DNA of 20,993 nucleotides, from NCBI GenBank assembly GCA_003427395.1, contig BFEA01000183.1:2453070-2474062 (forward strand), in the 5' to 3' direction. This DNA is from Chara braunii. Taxonomy: Eukaryota; Streptophyta; Charophyceae; Charales; Characeae. The notes beneath the pieces are model-generated. The model ran no database searches and was not told where the DNA came from. It saw only the letters and a program-made list of their open reading frames with translations. Made by a program: the position numbers and the translations under genes. Below, one piece after another: positions 9,394-18,192 of the stretch (within the stretch, counting starts at the first letter, position 1; the number at the start of each line of letters is the position of its first letter).

Positions 9394-10011
9394 ATGGAGT
9401 TTGGAAATGAAAATGATAGCAATGCAATTAACAGGCCGGAAGAGGGACAGTCGTCAAGGCAAGCTGGAGAGTCAAGCTCCAGGAAAAGGAAGTTGTATGT
9501 GGGGTTCGATCACAACCTAGTTGTGAACAGGGGGGGCAGAAAGCAAGGAACCAGGGGGCCATCGCCACTAAAGGAAGGGGAGTCAATAGTCCTCCCATCG
9601 GGAAGTGACACCAACAGTGAGGAAGAGAGGAACCCGGGGAAAAGGCCAAAGTTGGAGGAGGACGTGCCCGTGGAGTTCATCGACCTCACCAGCGACTAGG
9701 AGGAAGATGAGGTAACAACGCCCACAAGGGAAGAACGGGGAAGAGGGGAGCAGCCGGGTGAGAAAAAGGACAAATGGATAGAAGAGTTCGGACCTGAGTT
9801 CAGCGATTGGTTTGATCAATGGGGCACTATCTTGCGATATCAGTGGATTATGAAGGCAAGGGAAAAGCTGGGCAGGGGAGAGGATCTATCCCCAACAACC
9901 TTCTTCACAGAACGGACACTCCTCCAGTTCCAAGGAATAAAGAGGCAAATGGAGCGGAAAATGGAGGATCGCGCAAGGAGGGAGGCTCAACGCAGGCCAC
10001 CTGGACGATAG
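9394..10011 (+). pseudogene. 3' accessory ORF with SUMO-interaction-like motif
   Basis: About 205 codons on the sense strand after pol, from ATG 9394 to TAG 10009-10011, with one in-frame TAG at 9697-9699 (possibly a former CAG). No known fold was recognised. Visible features in order: Ser/Arg-rich N terminus; basic cluster RKRK (9481-9492); second basic cluster GKRPK (9637-9651); VEFIDLTSD (9670-9696) followed after the stop by EEDE. The core matches the hydrophobic-then-acidic pattern of SUMO-interacting motifs, (V/I)DLT plus acidic tail. A Trp-rich segment (FGPEFSDWFDQW) and a charged helical C terminus follow. Purine-rich codon use matches pol, so it probably belongs to the element. SUMO binding and nuclear targeting are inference. 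Confidence 0.6.
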
Positions 10012-10909
10012 AGGCATAGCAGCCGAAATGAGGAATAGCTAGGAGTCGGGAGGGTTTGGTCATTGGGCAGTCAGAGCTGCCATTTTGGACTTCGTATTTG
10101 AACTCTTTTTGTGAATGCATCTTCTAAGTTCGAAGTGACTTTGCACTAGGTAGTCAGCGCTACTTCGTACGAATGGTTGCTTCCTCTGGGAAAGGCATGA
10201 GCGTTTTGCACTTAGAATAGAATTCTGGATGGTTGGGTAGATTAAGGGAAAGAGAAAGGGGAAATAGCGGGGATCTAGACAAAGACGAGTCTGTAATGTT
10301 GTGTTTGCATTCGAACTCTGTCTCCTTATTTTTTCTTGTAAGGACTGCAATGAAACTACTTTTTGGATTGAGGGAGCTAGTAGAGGGTGGGTGATCAGGG
10401 CTACTTTGTATAAGTACTCGATCCGTTTGGGAAATATGAGCTCTTGGGTAGCGCATGTGAACTCTTGAACGTTGGAAGAAACATTCATGACGAAAGTCTT
10501 TCCTTTGAGTTATGTATCCATGATTGAATGAGTCGCTCCACGAATCCTTGTGAGAGGTTAGGGGACCTACGCGTAGAGAGGCACCCTCTCCCCTAGGAGC
10601 CTAATCCAACCTACCCCAGGCAATCCCAGAGCATTGCGAAGCATATGAGAAGTCAGAAAAGTGGCAGGGAAACATTCAAATGATACAATACCCTTGCAAT
10701 GGTTGAACGGCGGGCTAGTGCTGCTTGGGGCCGCGAGCCTCAACTTGAGTACTAGACGCTAAGTTGGATGTATGGATGGATGTAAGAATGACAAAAGACA
10801 TGAGGAAAAGGAAGAAGCATGCGTAAAAACCCAAGACGATGGCCGCCCTCTAACCCCCAAGACGAGATAGGATCCGTGTCCTCGAGGCCCACCCCCTCGG
10901 GCGCTAACA
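10012..10909. other. No gene; diverged internal duplication
   Basis: A weakly similar pair near 10150 (AGTCAGCGCTACTTCGTA) and 10391 (GATCAGGGCTACTTTGTA), followed by similar GGGAAA-NNNATGAGC blocks, suggests an old tandem duplication of about 240 bp; a third trace is at 10065. This is where a 3' LTR would be expected, but no match to 1424-2672 was seen. A minus-strand ORF (10060-10488) shows no domain and is probably chance. Confidence 0.4.
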
Positions 10910-11100
10910 TTGCAATGGACAAGGATGGCCCTAACGAGGCTGTTCAATTGAAATGGATAAGGATGACCCTAATCAGGAGGCCCAATTGAAATGGATAAGG
11001 ATGGTCCTAACCATGCTGTCCGATTGCAATGGATAAGAATGACCCTAACTAGGCTGGTCGACTTGGAAATGGAAAGAACGACGCTAATCAAGTTGTTCAG
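10910..11100 (+). repeat. 38-bp minisatellite, 5 copies
   Basis: Units start at 10910, 10948, 10986, 11024 and 11063. Each opens with TTG(C/A)AATGGA and contains AAGGATGNCCCTAA. Spacing is 38, 38, 38 and 39 bases. Because 38 is not a multiple of three, a coding role is unlikely. Confidence 0.9.
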
Positions 11101-11125
11101 AATGACCCCTGACAAGGGTCATTCT
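11099..11125. other. Perfect 10-bp hairpin at a repeat junction
   Basis: AGAATGACCC (11099-11108) pairs perfectly with GGGTCATTCT (11116-11125) across the 7-base loop CTGACAA. The left arm resembles the AGAATGACCC core of the upstream 38-bp repeat; the right arm is its exact reverse complement. A short run of T follows. Confidence 0.8.
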
Positions 11126-11171
11126 TTAGAATTGGCACTGGGGTCCCCTTGCATGGCTGCTTGAGATGCAT

Positions 11172-11384
11172 GACATTGGAAGAGCTGAGCCTTGGAAAAG
11201 ACATTGGACGAGCTGAGCCTTGGAAAAGACATTGGAAGAGTTGAGCCTTGAAAACGACATTGGAAGAGATATTGGACTCAACCTTGGAAGAGGTATTGCA
11301 TTGAGTATTGGACTGAGAATGAGTACCGGACTGAGATTGAGCATCGGAATGAGACTGAGTATTGAAATTGGATTGAGTATTGGA
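11172..11384 (+). repeat. 28-bp then 18-bp minisatellites
   Basis: Four 28-bp units start at 11172, 11200, 11228 and 11256 (GACATTGGAAGAGCTGAGCC type). Five 18-bp units follow at 11295-11384 (ATTGCATTGAGTATTGGA, then CTGAGAATGAGTACCGGA type). The two unit types share the ATTGGA word. The minus strand stays open through the 18-bp block as Ser/Gln/Asn/Thr-rich hexapeptides (ORF 11097-11417), which I treat as a by-product of the period. Confidence 0.9.
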
Positions 11385-12995
11385 AATTGCATTACATAAA
11401 CAGGGGACCCTAGGCAACTGGAAATGGACTTGGAAAGAGCCTTGAAATGAAATTTCTCTTTTCTTCTAGTCTTTGGCCTCAGCAGGTGGGGGATACCGGT
11501 GCATGCACGGCGACCCCAAGACCTCTATCCTTTTGGGGGAAAAAGTCTCAGCGCGATCTGTTCCTCTTCAAGAGGATGAAGGTTAAAGGACTAAGGCACC
11601 TACCACTTGGATCGGTGCGGGACGTCCGGAACCACCTCCGACAATGAGCTCTAGTCGGGGAGTTCCAACTGCGCATCCTGTTGAATGCCTAAACGTCAAA
11701 GGGCGAGAGAGCCAAATGGGCAGGAAAGTCATTCTCATCTAGTCTATTCCGCTACTCCCCAACCACACGCCAGGTCATAGAGGGGTGGCATGGCCGTTTA
11801 AGTCGGACCACGGCTGCCCGCGCTAAGTTGGGCGGCACTGTCCAAGGGGAGAGGCCGGGCGAGGCACAGGGTGGAGTCCGCCACCACCACGGGGCATTGA
11901 CACTGCCCTGCCGGAACATTACAACCGTTTCGGGACTAATTGCGAGGTCTTCATAACTGCACTCGCGGACTGATCGAGAACCCTAACTCTCTTGAAAGAA
12001 AGAGGCCGGAATCCAGAAAATTATTACTCGAGAGGAACGATTCGCGAGGAACGCTCTTACGGCTAGACGAGGCCCTGACAGGCTTGGATTGAACCCGCTT
12101 GGCAGACGTGGGGAGGAACCTCGGTATTGGTGCTCGCCACGTAAGAGAAGAAAGGTCGGACCGAGTAGAAGGATGAGGCATCGTCCGCTGGGGAGGAACT
12201 GATCCCTCTTCCTTTTGTGAAGCGGACAGGCTTGTGTCCTTGACTTGCGGTTGGTGGGCCAAAGGTCTGCGTACCTCCGAGTGAGAACCAGTCGCGTGAT
12301 GGGGACATTGCGTTTTGAGTGGGGGGAAGGTGTGCCATCTACCAATGAATACGCATGAAAATAAGACTTGTAATCGATTTCGCATGGGCTTGGAAAAAAG
12401 GGGCCTGTCAAGATGGCCGGAACAGAAAAAGGTTGTAATTGACTTTGTATAGGCCTAAGAAAAGGGGGTCTAGCAAGACGCCAGCGCAGAAAGGACTTGA
12501 GCAAGTGACATGGTATGAACTGGAACTGGCAGACTGAGAGTTGGTTGCGTAAGCGGCTTGTATAAGCTTGAAAAGATGAGAAGTGGCTAAGGGGCGAACC
12601 AAGCATTGCACATGAGATTGGCAGGACATGAGAAAGGCCGGGAGAAATGACCCGGGAAGAATGCATGTGGATTTGGCTATGTCTGAGTTTCGGGGAGAGG
12701 AAAAATTGTACTAAAAATGTGTGAACATCCTAAGACTAATGAAGGAGACGAAACCAAAAGGATTTCTGCTTGAGAATGTTTTCTCAATGAAATAGGAAGA
12801 TAGATTTGAGATTACGAATGCAGCCTTCAAGATATTGCCGAGAGCGAGAAATAACGTACAATGAAAAACTAGTTGCAGGGCATGTTTGTGGCCAGACCCC
12901 TCCGAGGGACGATGCTAGCCGACTTGATGAGGGAAAGAGACACCAAGCTGCTTAAAGTTCCTTGACGTGTTGCTAGCTCGCACCTGGAGGAAGCC
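11385..12995. other. No supported gene; 65-bp duplication
   Basis: A 65-bp tandem duplication is at 12368-12432 and 12433-12497 (TTGTAATCGATTTCGCAT versus TTGTAATTGACTTTGTAT). The longest minus-strand ORF of the window (11983-12666, 227 codons) covers it. The protein would be Ser/Pro/Leu-rich as expected from CT-rich sequence, and the duplication is not a multiple of three, so coding is doubtful. Nothing else was recognised. Confidence 0.45.
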
Positions 12996-13502
12996 ATGGC
13001 GAATGTCCGTCGTCAAAATCCCCTTTTACCTCGGTCCCTGGGGAGGGTGATGGGTGCGTCGTCCTCTCTCTTGTGGAACGATACAGGAGGTTGTGGGGAA
13101 GCTCTTGGGTATTTGGGAGCTCCAGTGAGAAAGAGATACAGCTATGAGACGGACGTTGATGCACGGAGAGTGTTACGCGCTCGTTACAAAGACATTATTG
13201 AGCTTGGGGACGTTTCGCAATCCAAAGGAAACCCGAAACAAAACCTTGACCCCTCCATACCCTCCCCCGCCCCAAGGGGCGGAAACTTAAAGAAGGACCC
13301 AAGGAAAGAGTGGGAAAGACAAAAAGAAAGGGTGGAAACTGTATGCCGCCAGAATTTCAACTTGGGTTTCCATTGTCCTGGCACTAGGACGCCGGGGTAT
13401 TACGCATCAATACTACGACATAAGTTCCAAAGGCCCTCTCAAACCGTTCTCTCCCCTTTTGTCCATGACAAACGTCGACTTCTCGTTGAGTGTCCCGGCT
13501 AG
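12996..13502 (+). pseudogene. ORF with C5-cytosine methyltransferase-like patch
   Basis: 168 codons from an ATG in a good context (GAAGCCATGGCG). Residues 31-74 (about 13087-13217) hold GGCGEALGYLG, then Y-x-Y-E-x-D-x-x-A-x-x-V and finally RYKDIIELGDV. This matches the order and spacing of motifs I-III of C5-cytosine DNA methyltransferases: the SAM-binding Gly loop, the E-x-D acidic pair and the GDV strand. The PCQ/PCN catalytic loop (motif IV), ENV (VI) and later motifs are absent; the rest (KGNPKQN onward) is unlike the family. A splice-acceptor-like CTCTCTC...TACAG ends at 13086, exactly before the similarity, so this may be one exon or a broken copy rather than a complete ORF. The match is by eye only. 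Confidence 0.45.
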
Positions 13503-15137
13503 ACTCTTTCTCGTAAGCAGAGTCATACCAGAGACGCGGGCATTAAATGAGACCTCAGAAGGCACTTTCGCCTTCCTCTCAAAAAAATTTACAATCAAAC
13601 ACATATGTATATATACACTTAAATATCATCTCAACTCTTTTTGCAGTCTAGTACAAAAATGCAAGGTCTTCATCCTGGCCCACCATAGTCTGGTTGATCG
13701 AGCCAGATCTACGGCCTACCGCATTGTTATCTTAGCGGCAGTACCTTCGCTGGTTACTCAACGATAAGTTTTATCCTGATAAGCATTCAATCAGGACTAC
13801 CAAAAAGACTCGACTCATATCCCCCGCCATCCCATTGGAGTTATTCCCTGAGGCGTGCATAACCCCTTTAACTCTTACCCCTTTGGTAGACGAGGGTCCG
13901 CTGCCAGGTTGTGCTGGCAAGCAGCCATCCACTAGGGGTTGCGCCCTAGAGGTGCTAACCTTTACCGCTTAGCTTGATCTTCCTCAAAATGTTCCAGGAT
14001 TAGCATAAGTGCTCGGGCGGTGTGTCGCAATAAACCACAGGTCCACTGCGGGACTATGAAGGGGTCTGTCTCACATAAAGGCGTTTACTTGTTCCCTATG
14101 GGACAACATAGAGAGCACGACACTCTTCTCACAATCATAAACAAAAATCACTGCCAGGTTCACATAGCCGTGGCTCCTTGACTTGATCAGAGACAGTAAA
14201 CCACACATCTCGATGACATCTACCAAATGCACTGATTTGCGATAGGCTCAATTTTATCCATAACAGTCTTTCTGGTCCTTTTCGTCAGACTTTATCAAGT
14301 TAAACTTTGCTTACCATGCCCTTCAATCTATTAACCACCTTTCACACGAAGGAGGTCTCTCTTTAATAGGTCTCCCAGTCATCCCTCTCTTTCTAGGATG
14401 AATTGTCACACGACCTTTCCTTAAAACATCTTCCCTTTTTGAAGATGAGTCTTCCAATAAATAACATTACCGTCTTCCCAATCTGAAGGGGTCTCAACCA
14501 TAAAACAACTCAACTGAGAGGCCAACTTATGAGTCATCTTCACAACTCAATCATAAAACATTCGGCATGGTAAGCATTCGAGTCTCAAAGACTCATAAAT
14601 CCCTTAGGATTCTCACACTTCTGTCACAAAACAAACTGCACTCCCTCTCCTTATACACGGCTCTATCACCCGCCCGTGGGCAGATCGCACGAGTATACCG
14701 AAGAGTAGGCAGTTCACATTCATTTTCATTCACGAAATACATAGCACACGAGATGTTTCTCATACATATCTCACACAAAACCATCATTCATCAAGATAAA
14801 CCCACACATGTGAGAGTGATTGTGATCGCCATATACACAAAGTAGTCTAAAATAGTCTCTCAACTCGATGTATACTCAGGGTATAATATCCCAACTCAAA
14901 ATCCAAACAGTCATAGTCTTGGATTACATATATACACAAAGAGATGAATAATCTTAACTCAAACTGGCACAAGTGGTCCAGTATCGCCTAAAAATTCATA
15001 GCCTCCTCGGTCAGAGCTAAACGAAAACAACTCTAAACAGGTGTAATCGCACCCCTCACATTGGAGGGATCCAAATAATTCAAAATATATCCAAACATCC
15101 AACCCGTAACACAAGGTTCATCATGCCTACGTCCAAC
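13503..15137. other. No supported gene
   Basis: More AT-rich than the left half. Two small hairpins lie side by side: a 7-bp stem with one bulged A at 13900-13922 and a 6-bp stem CTAGGG/CCCTAG at 13932-13949. The words CATATACACAAAG and CATATATACACAAAG recur at about 14829 and 14927. Short ORFs (14567-14845 and others) show nothing protein-like. No rRNA or tRNA was recognised. Confidence 0.5.
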
Positions 15138-15145
15138 TATAAAAG
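15138..15145 (+). promoter_or_regulatory. TATA box
   Basis: TATAAAAG within CAACTATAAAAGTATAAAG, a full eukaryotic TATA consensus. The first downstream ATG is at 15212, 67 bases later, and the supported ORF begins at 15651, so it could drive the + strand unit here. Functional assignment is inference. Confidence 0.4.
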
Positions 15146-15211
15146 TATAAAGAACAAAAGGGGGAAAGAAGTCTCCGTTTTCCATCGGCGCAATTCTTAA
15201 CGCCGGAGTCG

Positions 15212-15478
15212 ATGCAAGAAAAATTTGGGTGCCCTTCGGCACATGCAATTAATGCATTTATAGGATTTCGATCTCTGCCAAGTTCGGATGTCGACGCACT
15301 TCGCATGTCGCGGTTTGTCAAATCGTTCGTGTCACCCATCTGCCGAACCGCGCCTTCCATGTGCGGCAATTTCGTTGCAGGGGCTGTGATCGCCTACAGA
15401 CGAGCTCGCCCTATTCAGCTGCTGTGTCCGGAATCGGGTTTGGGAAGGGGGGGGAGGGGCGGGGGGGTTAGCCCTTAA
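15212..15478 (+). CDS. Possible first exon/ORF, unknown
   Basis: 88 codons from the first ATG after the TATA box; the ATG context is weak (T at -3). The first 70 residues have mixed, protein-like composition (NAFIGFRSLPSSDVDAL). The end is an artefact-like Gly/Arg run read from the G-rich tract. If real, it would be an exon ending before 15436 and spliced to the ORF at 15651. No domain was recognised, and the opposite strand is also open, so this is tentative. Confidence 0.2.
   Translation: MQEKFGCPSAHAINAFIGFRSLPSSDVDALRMSRFVKSFVSPICRTAPSMCGNFVAGAVIAYRRARPIQLLCPESGLGRGGRGGGVSP
15436..15467 (+). other. G-quadruplex motif
   Basis: GGG-TTT-GGG-AA, then runs of 8, 4 and 7 G separated by single A and C: at least four G-runs with loops of 1-3 bases. 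It fits the G3+N1-7 pattern strongly. It lies between the TATA box and the main ORF, so it would be in a leader or intron if transcribed. Confidence 0.75.
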
Positions 15479-15650
15479 TTCTTTAGTAATCGTGCTTACA
15501 GTTTGCTCCGCTGTTTTGCAAGGTGTGGAGACGAATTCGAATGCCCGTTCAATCCGCACTGGAGAGTTTAATCGATTTCGCTGACGGGAATCGCATCCGC
15601 CGCACCGACGATTACTTGACGGCGCCAAGGACGGCTCGACGAACGGCCGC

Positions 15651-16127
15651 ATGAACCGGGATATGGAAACTGAACAAGCCATCGACTTGCATTACCAGCT
15701 ACAATACCTAGAATGGGCCCCGACGAGCTCTTCGGACAGTTCGCCGTTCCAACAGTCCACTGCAGCTTTCCCCAGAAAACGAAATCTCGCTTTTCGTGAG
15801 AGCTTCGGAGGTTGCATCCAACTGCCTGCGGATTTGGCGACACTGTCCGCAAACGAGGAATCGTCTGCCTCCCGGATCGAGTTCCACATTCCTGACGAGG
15901 TGCACCCCACAACTTCGGCGCACAACAATTGCGTGCCAATGGGTGCTTCTTTCGCAACACCTGATGACGAGAGTGAGAAGTTGGTGGCCACTGATTACTC
16001 GTTTGGACAACAGTCCTCTTCCAGTAGACCTTTGCTTCACGCTAGCTCCGGTAGTACGAAGTTGGTTGCCACCGACTACTCTTCAGAGGAACTTCTCACA
16101 GCACGGACGAGTCCAACGCAAGTGTGA
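15651..16127 (+). CDS. Orphan ORF with duplicated KLVATDYS motif
   Basis: 158 codons from the ATG; the frame is open back to 15585 with protein-like sequence (RRLLDGAKDGSTNG), so this may be the body of an exon. No known domain. The protein is Ser-rich and probably disordered, with an amphipathic stretch AIDLHYQLQYLEWA near the start and RKRN at about 44-47. The motif KLVATDYS occurs at 15978-16001 and again at 16059-16082, 27 codons apart. The two DNA copies differ at four bases, all synonymous third positions. That is direct evidence that this strand and frame have been under protein-level constraint. After TGA 16125-16127 the same frame stays open to 16320 (SDDVIPIQSQSGSEASG), so the stop may be a recent nonsense change, a read-through site or near an exon end. 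Confidence 0.6.
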   Translation: MNRDMETEQAIDLHYQLQYLEWAPTSSSDSSPFQQSTAAFPRKRNLAFRESFGGCIQLPADLATLSANEESSASRIEFHIPDEVHPTTSAHNNCVPMGASFATPDDESEKLVATDYSFGQQSSSSRPLLHASSGSTKLVATDYSSEELLTARTSPTQV

Positions 16128-16322
16128 AGTGATGATGTGATTCCAATTCAGAGCCAGTCTGGGTCGGAAGCGTCTGGCAGGGGTGGTGCAGAGAGAAGGG
16201 CGATACTACAGATTTTGCCTGCACCTCTGCCAGGCGAAAGACGAACGTATAGCATGGCTAATAGGAACGCTGCGAGGACAACTTGGACAAGCCTGTTAAC
16301 GAGAGGAATATTGGGTTTGTGA

Positions 16323-17765
16323 ATCGCGCGTGGTAAGTGGTTGGAATGTCAGGATCTAATTGGTAAGTGGTGACTGGGTTTAACTGGGAAAGGTGAGTCC
16401 AATTACTGATAAGACTCAAGATTTGGTTCAGAAGGATCTCTTGCCTCTTAGTCTTCATCTGTTTCTCCTCTTTCTCTCTCGCTACACTCACTTGCTCATC
16501 ATATGTACCGCTCGCTATTTATTTGCTCCAGCAGACCCCTCGCTGAGTGAGCGATCAATACAAAGTAGGCTTGAAAGCGTGCTTAGCCCTCCGATGTTTT
16601 GTTATGAGTTATGGCAAACTACTAAAGCGGAGCGAGGCTGTATATCACTAGATCATTCAATTCAGAATGAAAGCTACGCCCTGGAAGCAAAAATAACTTG
16701 ATCTCGTCCACCTACCTGCATGGGATGAGCAAGAAGAAGTCTGTTCTTAGAAGAGTTGCCTACCTTCTGTCCAAATATTTTCTTGATGGGGACTGATTAA
16801 CTCTCTTGTTACTGCTAGCCTGCGTTGAGTTCAGTCATGATCTTGCCCCACTAAATTTCTAATGAATATCACTCAACGCAAAAATTGAAGGGACGACCTG
16901 CAGTCATATTTTGTACTATGCTTCGATAAAAGTTATTATCGAGGGAACGTCCCATATGATACAATTGTATAAACACCAAACATTCATTCTTGTTCAACGT
17001 GAGCGAGCACGAGCTGCTACATACAGTAGTGACCCCTCGGTGTTTATGATGAGAGACCACTCAAACAGTGATGCTATCGTTGCTCCGTGCATAAGAGGAG
17101 GACGTGGTCATGGTTGCATGTTTTTGTGCATTCTGTGCGAAAACGGTGAATGATTGTTGTTGCTACGCATGGGGAGAACGGTATTCTAAGCATCTCATGT
17201 AGTTGCCCTGCACCACCTCTGATAAAAGGAGAACCCCGAGGGGCTCGTTGGCGTTTTCATATGAGCAGGGGCCGACCCTCCTACGTCCCCTGTGATATAC
17301 AGTTAGAGAAGCTACTCAGAGCAATGTCATACGATGAATAAGTTACTGCAGATCTAGAGCATTACCCCCCCTAGAGCTACGAGAAATACTCAGAACTACA
17401 CCACCTTGAGTAATGAGCATTGCTCCTTGTTGCATGCATATCACGTCTAACTATCTATGACATGTTTTATGCAAAAAGGGATGGAAGGGTTATTTGAGTT
17501 TGCTGAGTGGATCCTCTATGGTCACTAGCTGGAGGGAAAATTTACATGCCGTTACCTGGTTTCGAAAAGTCGTGTGAAAAGGTCATGATCAGTACTGTCT
17601 ACAGCTTTGTTGGGCGAGCTTGCATTGGTGCCTACTTTTGAAGGGAAGTAACTTAGTCGCTTCTGGTCAGTAAAAACAACGCAGGACCCTCATCGGAACT
17701 ACAAACAGTTGGACTGTCATTTCGCCAATCAATCCACGTTTCAACCTTTTTCTGAGGGATGGTGG
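16323..17765. other. No supported gene
   Basis: Mixed-composition DNA with short ORFs only (16393-16701 and 16911-17153 on +). These lack recognisable domains, and their residue content (runs of Leu/Phe/Ser) looks like chance. It may contain the 3' end of the 15.6 kb unit and the promoter of the next; no poly(A) signal in a convincing place was found. Confidence 0.4.
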
Positions 17766-17772
17766 TATATAA
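17766..17772 (+). promoter_or_regulatory. TATA-like box
   Basis: TATATAA in GGTGGTATATAACGC. It stands 130 bases before the ATG at 17896 and about 480 bases before the coding-like stretch at 18249. Position is suggestive only. Confidence 0.2.
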
Positions 17773-17895
17773 CGCTCTCGGAAAACTATCAATAATTATC
17801 GAACGCTGTAATTAGTGTCCACTACTCCAGGCTTGGGAGTGACTATCTGTTTCTGGCCGTAGAGTTTGCTGTTTGGTCTGGATGTGAGAGGAGTC

Positions 17896-18048
17896 ATGAA
17901 CGAAGGGGAGATCTTCGTGGTGAAAAGCACAGTTGTCCTGGAAAAACATGAAAACTGGGAGGATCGTGCATGTCAGAATATGAAATTTCATAGACAAACC
18001 CAGAGGGAGTTCGCAGTCAGAAGGGCAAGAGAGAGAAAATACATATAG
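17896..18048 (+). CDS. Short ORF, unknown
   Basis: 50 codons from ATG 17896 to TAG 18046-18048; the frame is open back to 17866. Composition is protein-like, with codons such as GAG ATC TTC GTG GTG AAA. The protein is highly charged and ends in a basic helix (EFAVRRARERKYI). It sits between the TATA-like box and the 18.2 kb coding-like unit but in a different frame. It could be an exon of that unit, an upstream ORF or chance. No family recognised. Confidence 0.2.
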   Translation: MNEGEIFVVKSTVVLEKHENWEDRACQNMKFHRQTQREFAVRRARERKYI

Positions 18049-18192
18049 TACCTAATCTATTTCTATCGATGTGATGGCAAATTGCACAGTACTATATCCT
18101 CGCTAGAGGGTGTGGAACAGGCTCGTGCGAAGCTTGCATGAGTTTAGTAGCGCCCAGATCACCATCTCTGGAAGACCTATCGGTCGTTTGAA

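Larger units (their letters stand above)
1424..10011 (+). mobile_element. Decayed Ty3/gypsy LTR retrotransposon
   Basis: The order is candidate LTR, primer-binding-site-like motif, gag with CCHC knuckle, aspartic protease, RT (YIDD), RNase H, IN (HHCC and D,D35E) and a 3' extra ORF. RNase H before IN is diagnostic of Ty3/gypsy rather than copia. Wording such as ADGLSR after RNase H and DARDNLSGYVEA in IN matches gypsy elements I associate with algae and non-seed plants; that lineage assignment is from memory. The reading frame is interrupted many times, so this copy cannot make its own proteins. The right boundary is uncertain: 10011 is the end of the last ORF attributed to the element, and no 3' LTR was recognised. 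Confidence 0.85.

Noticed and set aside
11983-12666. 227-codon minus-strand ORF, longest on that strand
   Set aside because: Composition is Ser/Pro/Leu-rich as expected from CT-rich sequence, it spans a 65-bp duplication that changes frame, and no domain is visible.
13686-13712. CTGGTTGATCGAGCCAG resembling the start of 18S rRNA
   Set aside because: Only a short word matches; the conserved rRNA sequence does not follow.
14013-14030. CTCGGGCGGTGTGTCGC resembling the reverse complement of the universal small-subunit rRNA site
   Set aside because: The match stops after GGGCGGTGTGT and flanks are unlike any rRNA.
15127-15960. Minus-strand ORFs opposite the 15.6 kb unit
   Set aside because: The synonymous-only differences between the two motif copies support the + strand; the minus ORFs overlap it and have no independent support.
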